From: JAPWJZ01 sp035626855
Lineage (GTDB): Bacteria; Pseudomonadota; Alphaproteobacteria; Micavibrionales; UBA2020
Direction of reading: 5' to 3'
Assembly: GCA_035626855.1 (NCBI GenBank)
Contig: DASPMW010000165.1
Coordinates: forward strand, 1-8,046
Length of the DNA: 8,046 nt
The notes under the pieces were generated by a model. It was not told the DNA's origin. It made no database searches and saw only the letters and a program-made list of their open reading frames with translations. Below, piece by piece: positions 5,167-8,046 of this stretch. Both the position numbers and the translations under genes were made by a program. Numbering within the stretch: position 1 is the stretch's first letter; the number at the start of each line of letters is the position of its first letter.

Positions 5167-6132
5167 TCAATAGCTTGACTTGGGCTCAAAACGCTTGATG
5201 CCGAGGCGGATACGGCCGTCGAGGTGGAGCCCCGCCCGGAGCGCGGCGACAAATGCAGGCGTCCGCGACATCTGCGGCGCGCCGTAATTCTTAAAGTAAT
5301 CGACTTCCCACTTGTATAGCTTCTGGGCCTGGTTGAAGTCGAACACAAGTCCGCCCTCCAGTTTCGCGGCCACGGGCTTCACAAGCAGGCGGCGGAGCGT
5401 GCGGCTGCCGAAATGCGCAAGATAGTCGGGAACGCCAAATTCCGCGAAAACGCCGCCGTAGAGTTTCGCCGTTTTTTCTAGATATTCCGCGTTCGTCGTG
5501 TCCTCCTTCGCCAGCCGCGCATAGGAGGCGCGCGCATTGTCGCTGCCCTTGGTGGCGACGCGGTGGATATCGGACAGCCGCTCCAGCGTATTCGACAGCG
5601 AGGTTTTGGTGTAATTGGTGACGCGCTTCGGCGCATCCATGAAGCTCTTAAACGCGCTGCGCATCGCGCCCACATAGCCCTCGCCGCGGTTCATGCCCGC
5701 GTCGAAAGCCCGATACAGCGGAAGCCGGTCGAAGCGGTAATTGTCGCCCTCGGCACCGGCAATGAACCGGTATTGCCCCTGCCCCGTGGCCGCGGTGTGC
5801 TGGTGGAGGAAGTAGACGGCGAAAGCATCGGCATCCATTTCGGCCACCCTGTCGCGCAGGACGACGTTGACCGGGTCGAAATTCGAGAAACCGGAGGGCT
5901 GTCCCTTTTCAGCGGCCCACTGGCCGACATGGCGTGCCTCATGCGCGAAAAAATGCAGGATGCGCTCCCGCGCATTGTCGCTGCCGATGTAAATGCGCTT
6001 ATGGTTCCAGTTGAAGAACCCTGAATAATCCGCGTTTTCGCCCATTTTTTTGGTGGCATAAACCTCGATCTTCTGGTCGGCGAGAAACTTGACGATATCC
6101 CGCCCGAGCTTCGTCTGCTCGAGGTCGAACAT
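5167..6132 (-). CDS. Putative zinc metallopeptidase, second tandem copy; N-terminus probably lost to a frameshift
   Basis: The open frame encodes 321 aa from the ATG at 6132. It carries HFFAHEARHVGQ, with HEARH at 64-68 matching the zincin HExxH, and AEMDADAFAVYF with Glu98 30 residues after His68. This resembles a gluzincin third ligand. A C-terminal landmark is FGVPDYLAHFG (232-242). No signal peptide or membrane helix is visible, so it is probably cytoplasmic. It is a diverged paralogue of the upstream gene: HFFAHE-RHV, EMDADAFAVYF and FGVPDY align at the same spacing. The family may be one of the uncharacterised putative-metallopeptidase domain families (such as DUF6782), which I cannot confirm. 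The ATG at 6132 has poor ribosome-site spacing (AAGGA 13 nt away) and lacks about 19 residues present in the paralogue. Those can be recovered from another frame starting at 6188. Substrate unknown. Confidence 0.8.
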   Translation of the reverse strand: MFDLEQTKLGRDIVKFLADQKIEVYATKKMGENADYSGFFNWNHKRIYIGSDNARERILHFFAHEARHVGQWAAEKGQPSGFSNFDPVNVVLRDRVAEMDADAFAVYFLHQHTAATGQGQYRFIAGAEGDNYRFDRLPLYRAFDAGMNRGEGYVGAMRSAFKSFMDAPKRVTNYTKTSLSNTLERLSDIHRVATKGSDNARASYARLAKEDTTNAEYLEKTAKLYGGVFAEFGVPDYLAHFGSRTLRRLLVKPVAAKLEGGLVFDFNQAQKLYKWEVDYFKNYGAPQMSRTPAFVAALRAGLHLDGRIRLGIKRFEPKSSY

Positions 6133-6188
6133 GAGTTCGCCGAGTTCCTTCCGCTTTTCCCGTCATGCGTAAAAGGACGAAATTCCAT
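6133..6188 (-). pseudogene. Displaced N-terminal segment of the second metallopeptidase copy
   Basis: An ATG at 6188, with GGGGGGTG ending about 4 nt upstream and a promoter ending at 6214, starts MEFRPFTHDG in a different frame from the 321-aa body. In the body's frame a TGA at 6165-6163 blocks upstream extension. Adding one base in the GGG (6161-6159) or AAAA (6158-6155) run joins the two frames. The joined N-terminus puts TxLG at residues 26-29, the same numbering as TELG in the paralogue at 6249-7247. This fits a single-base deletion, a sequencing error or, less likely, programmed frameshifting. Confidence 0.6.
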
Positions 6189-6213
6189 GGTCACCCCCCA
6201 TGGTATGGGTAGC

Positions 6214-6242
6214 ACGATACCACAGCCTTAACGTTATGTAAA
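6214..6242 (-). promoter_or_regulatory. Sigma-70-type promoter for the second metallopeptidase gene
   Basis: TTTACA (6242-6237) is 5 of 6 to the -35 consensus. It is followed by a 17-bp spacer and TATCGT (6219-6214), 4 of 6 to the -10. The predicted start point is about 20 nt before the ATG at 6188 but about 75 nt before the ATG at 6132, which supports 6188 as the original start. The element lies just after the stop of the upstream paralogue at 6249. Confidence 0.52.
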
Positions 6243-6248
6243 CTGTTT

Positions 6249-7247
6249 CTAGGCTGCAGCGACCGGGGGTCTCGTCTGGGCGGGTCCGGCGGGGGCAGCA
6301 CCCTCAGCCGAGTCGAGGTAGTGCATGGCGGCGGTCGTGAAGTCGTCCTTGGCGCGGCGCAGCTCGCGCGCGGCGGTGGTCGTGATCGGCGTCGTTTTCG
6401 CGGCAAGCTTCTGCGTGAACGCGTCGAGCTCTTCCTCCGCCACATAATCCGGCACGCCGAATGCGACGAACAGGCCGGTATAGCCCGAGGCGCGGTCGGT
6501 CAGCAGCGCTTCCGCCGGGGGCGCAACCCGCACCGCTTCGGCGAAGGCACGCGCGAAGGGGCTGTCATGCGCCTGCGCATTGACGGTCAGGGCGAGCCAG
6601 GCTGTGCTCCGCCAGCTTTCCAGCGCGCTGTTGTTATAGGCGGTCACCAGCTGCTCGTTCGCGAGCCAGGCAAGCGCTGTTGCCTGCATCGCGCCTGCTT
6701 CGTACTCGCGTCCGTTCCGCACCCAGGCGCTGTAGAACGCGTTGTAAAGCGGCGCGCGGTCGGCCTCGAGGCTGTCCGGGTTGTCGCGCCAGCTGGCATT
6801 CTTTGACAGCGTATCGAAAATCGCGCTGCCTGTCTCCCGCGCGTGGTTGAACACGAAATAAACGGCGAAGGCATCCGCATCCATTTCCATGAGCCGTGCG
6901 TTCAGCAGCCAGCCTTCCGGCTCGAACATCGCGGCGGAAAAATTGCGCGCCATTTCCTGTTCCGTCTGCGCAACGTGGCGGGTTTCATGCGCGAAGAAAT
7001 GGACCAGCCGGTCGATGCCCGCGCGCGGGTCGAGATAGATCTTTTTCTCGGCCGGAATATAGCCGCCGCCCGCAACCGCGCCCGCGCCCAGCACCGGCGG
7101 GACCTCCTCCGTGACGACGACCGTGATGCCCTGTTCCTCAAGGTAGCGCAGCAGGTTGTGGCCAAGCTCGGTCCGGCCGACTTCTTTCAGCAGCTGCCGC
7201 TCCGCTTGCGCGGGGGAAAGGTTATAACTGTCGTATGACTCGTGCAT
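6249..7247 (-). CDS. Putative zinc metallopeptidase, first tandem copy (332 aa)
   Basis: Intact member of the tandem pair. It contains VHFFAHETRHVAQ, with HETRH at 87-91 (HExxH: His87, Glu88, His91). EMDADAFAVYFVF follows with Glu121 30 residues after His91, a layout like gluzincins in which two His and a downstream Glu bind zinc. A Gly-rich loop (54-62, GAGAVAGGG) precedes the catalytic helix. FVAFGVPDYVAEEELDAF (260-277) matches the paralogue. The tail (about 314-332) is Ala/Pro-rich and low-complexity. There is no signal peptide or membrane helix, so it is probably cytoplasmic. The ATG at 7247 has AGGA very close and a strong promoter upstream. The family may be one of the uncharacterised putative-metallopeptidase domain families; the HExRH and EMDAD features are visible, peptidase activity is inferred and the substrate is unknown. 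Confidence 0.85.
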   Translation of the reverse strand: MHESYDSYNLSPAQAERQLLKEVGRTELGHNLLRYLEEQGITVVVTEEVPPVLGAGAVAGGGYIPAEKKIYLDPRAGIDRLVHFFAHETRHVAQTEQEMARNFSAAMFEPEGWLLNARLMEMDADAFAVYFVFNHARETGSAIFDTLSKNASWRDNPDSLEADRAPLYNAFYSAWVRNGREYEAGAMQATALAWLANEQLVTAYNNSALESWRSTAWLALTVNAQAHDSPFARAFAEAVRVAPPAEALLTDRASGYTGLFVAFGVPDYVAEEELDAFTQKLAAKTTPITTTAARELRRAKDDFTTAAMHYLDSAEGAAPAGPAQTRPPVAAA

Positions 7248-7274
7248 CGTCCTGCCCTGAAACGAGGATGTATG

Positions 7275-7303
7275 AGGATAGGCTATTTTTCATATTATGT
7301 CAA
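7275..7303 (-). promoter_or_regulatory. Strong sigma-70-type promoter for the first metallopeptidase gene
   Basis: A perfect TTGACA (7303-7298) is followed by a 17-bp A/T-rich spacer and TATCCT (7280-7275), 4 of 6 to the -10. The predicted start point is about 20 nt before the ATG at 7247. It begins within seven bases of the stop codon of the Sel1-repeat gene. I see no hairpin terminator in the 7248-7309 gap, so read-through from that gene is also possible. Confidence 0.62.
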
Positions 7304-7309
7304 GTCAGG

Positions 7310-8046
7310 CTACGGCGGGCCGACGCGCCAGTAACCGCCTCCTTGCGTCGGCCGCATGCCCCAGCTATAGGCGCTGCCGAGCTGGAATTGCAGGCGCAGT
7401 TCATCCTCCGCCGCCGCCTTCGCCAGCGCAAGCGTCGCGGCGGGCAGGGTTTTATCGAGCCGCGCCATCGCTTCCGATGCCTCCTTCGCGCCGGCATCGT
7501 CGAAAAATTCGGCGCCGAACGGCGATGCGAGGTTGCTTGCCGCCAGCCCGTACCAGCGATAGGCCTCGACGGGATCGGCCGCCACGCCTGCGCCTGTTTC
7601 ATACGCCGCCCCCAGCCTGAACTGGGAGCCGGGCGAGCCGAGCATCGCCGCGCGGCGGAACCACCTTGCGGCGGCGGCGGGGTCCTTCGCAACGCCGATG
7701 CCGTCGCGGTACAGCATGCCGAGCTGCGATTGCGCGCCCATGACATATTCGGCGATGAGCTCATTGTCCTCGTCAAGCAGGTCTTCGTTCTGGTCGACGC
7801 GCGCGTACCATTCCGCCGCCTTGGCGGGGTCTTTCTCCACGCCCATGCCAAGATGGTAGAACCGCGCCGTGAAATATTGGGACTGCAGGTCTCCCTGCGC
7901 CGCCGCCTTCGCAAAATATTCGGCCGCGCGGGGCAGGTCGCGTTTCAGCGCGGGATCCTGCGCGTAATAAATTTCACCCAGCTTGCGCTGCGCCAGCACA
8001 TACCCCTGATCGGCCGATTTTTTGATCCAGCCGATGCCGGCGGCGG
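7310..8046 (-). CDS. Sel1-repeat (TPR-like) protein, C-terminal part; 5' end outside the window
   Basis: The frame is open to the right edge, so only the last 244 residues are visible. The GTG at 7999 is internal, because Sel1 sequence (GWIKKSADQGY, then AQRKLGEIYY) continues across it. About four to five Sel1-like helical repeats are recognisable from AxxWxxKAAxxGxxxAQxxLGxxY patterns: around RAAEYFAKAAAQGD, KAAEWYARV, AAARWFRRAAMLGSPGSQFRLG with an ETGAGVAADP loop, and EAYRWYGLAAS. One repeat carries an acidic insertion (QNEDLLDEDNE). The last ~70 residues are a non-repeat Ala/Leu-rich tail ending in Gly/Pro. Sel1 proteins are scaffolds for protein-protein contacts, often in the envelope; without the N-terminus I cannot tell whether this one is exported. 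It has no obvious functional link to the genes to its left. Confidence 0.87.
   Translation of the reverse strand, partial: AAGIGWIKKSADQGYVLAQRKLGEIYYAQDPALKRDLPRAAEYFAKAAAQGDLQSQYFTARFYHLGMGVEKDPAKAAEWYARVDQNEDLLDEDNELIAEYVMGAQSQLGMLYRDGIGVAKDPAAAARWFRRAAMLGSPGSQFRLGAAYETGAGVAADPVEAYRWYGLAASNLASPFGAEFFDDAGAKEASEAMARLDKTLPAATLALAKAAAEDELRLQFQLGSAYSWGMRPTQGGGYWRVGPP

Noticed and set aside
6185..6203. Two CCATGG palindromes as a possible operator
   Set aside because: They overlap the start codon and ribosome-site G run of the 6188 ATG, which explains most of the sequence, and 6-bp palindromes are too short to support an operator claim.

Overview
The window is GC-rich DNA, and every convincing gene lies on the minus strand, so it reads from right to left. 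The architecture suggests a Gram-negative bacterium, most likely an alphaproteobacterium: small exported proteins with AxA signal-peptidase sites, a CheA-like kinase linked to a FIST protein, and Sel1-repeat proteins. That placement is an inference from gene content and base composition. No tRNA, rRNA, CRISPR array, transposase or phage gene was seen.

Layout in the direction of transcription. (1) 8046-7310 is the C-terminal part of a Sel1-repeat protein cut by the window edge. (2) 7247-6249 and 6132-5167 (probably originally 6188-5167) are two diverged tandem paralogues, apparently soluble proteins with HExRH plus a downstream EMDAD motif. They look like uncharacterised gluzincin-type metallopeptidases. 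Each has a recognisable -35/-10 promoter in front of it. The second has a probable one-base frameshift near its 5' end. (3) 5070-1267 is a compact signalling operon: a single-domain CheY-like response regulator, a CheX-like protein, a FIST-domain sensor, and a PAS/HPt/CheA-like histidine kinase. Gaps are 17 and 23 bp, followed by a 4-bp ATGA overlap. (4) 1274-1011 is a tiny, very acidic exported protein whose start overlaps the kinase stop by 8 bp. (5) 928-662 is a small exported Pro/Glu/Ala-rich protein with a calcium-loop-like motif. It follows an intergenic region carrying a tandem 11-bp repeat and is followed by a strong intrinsic terminator. (6) 561-151 is a small membrane protein with its own extended -10. 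(7) The first ~90 bases hold a possible promoter and the start of another minus-strand gene leaving the window.

How the parts may work together (inference): the FIST protein would sense a small ligand or carry a cofactor and modulate the kinase. The kinase has both a phosphorylatable HPt histidine and a CheA-type ATPase domain but no CheW-like domain, so it should work without a chemoreceptor array. It would pass phosphate to the CheY-like regulator, which has no output domain. The CheX-like protein would normally dephosphorylate CheY~P, but its usual catalytic Glu is Ala here, so it may instead bind or buffer the regulator. The module therefore resembles a chemotaxis-type phosphorelay rewired to a FIST sensor, with a coupled acidic envelope peptide of unknown role. 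The most useful leads are this module, the degenerate CheX site, the frameshifted metallopeptidase copy and the tandem CTGTAAGG operator-like repeat.
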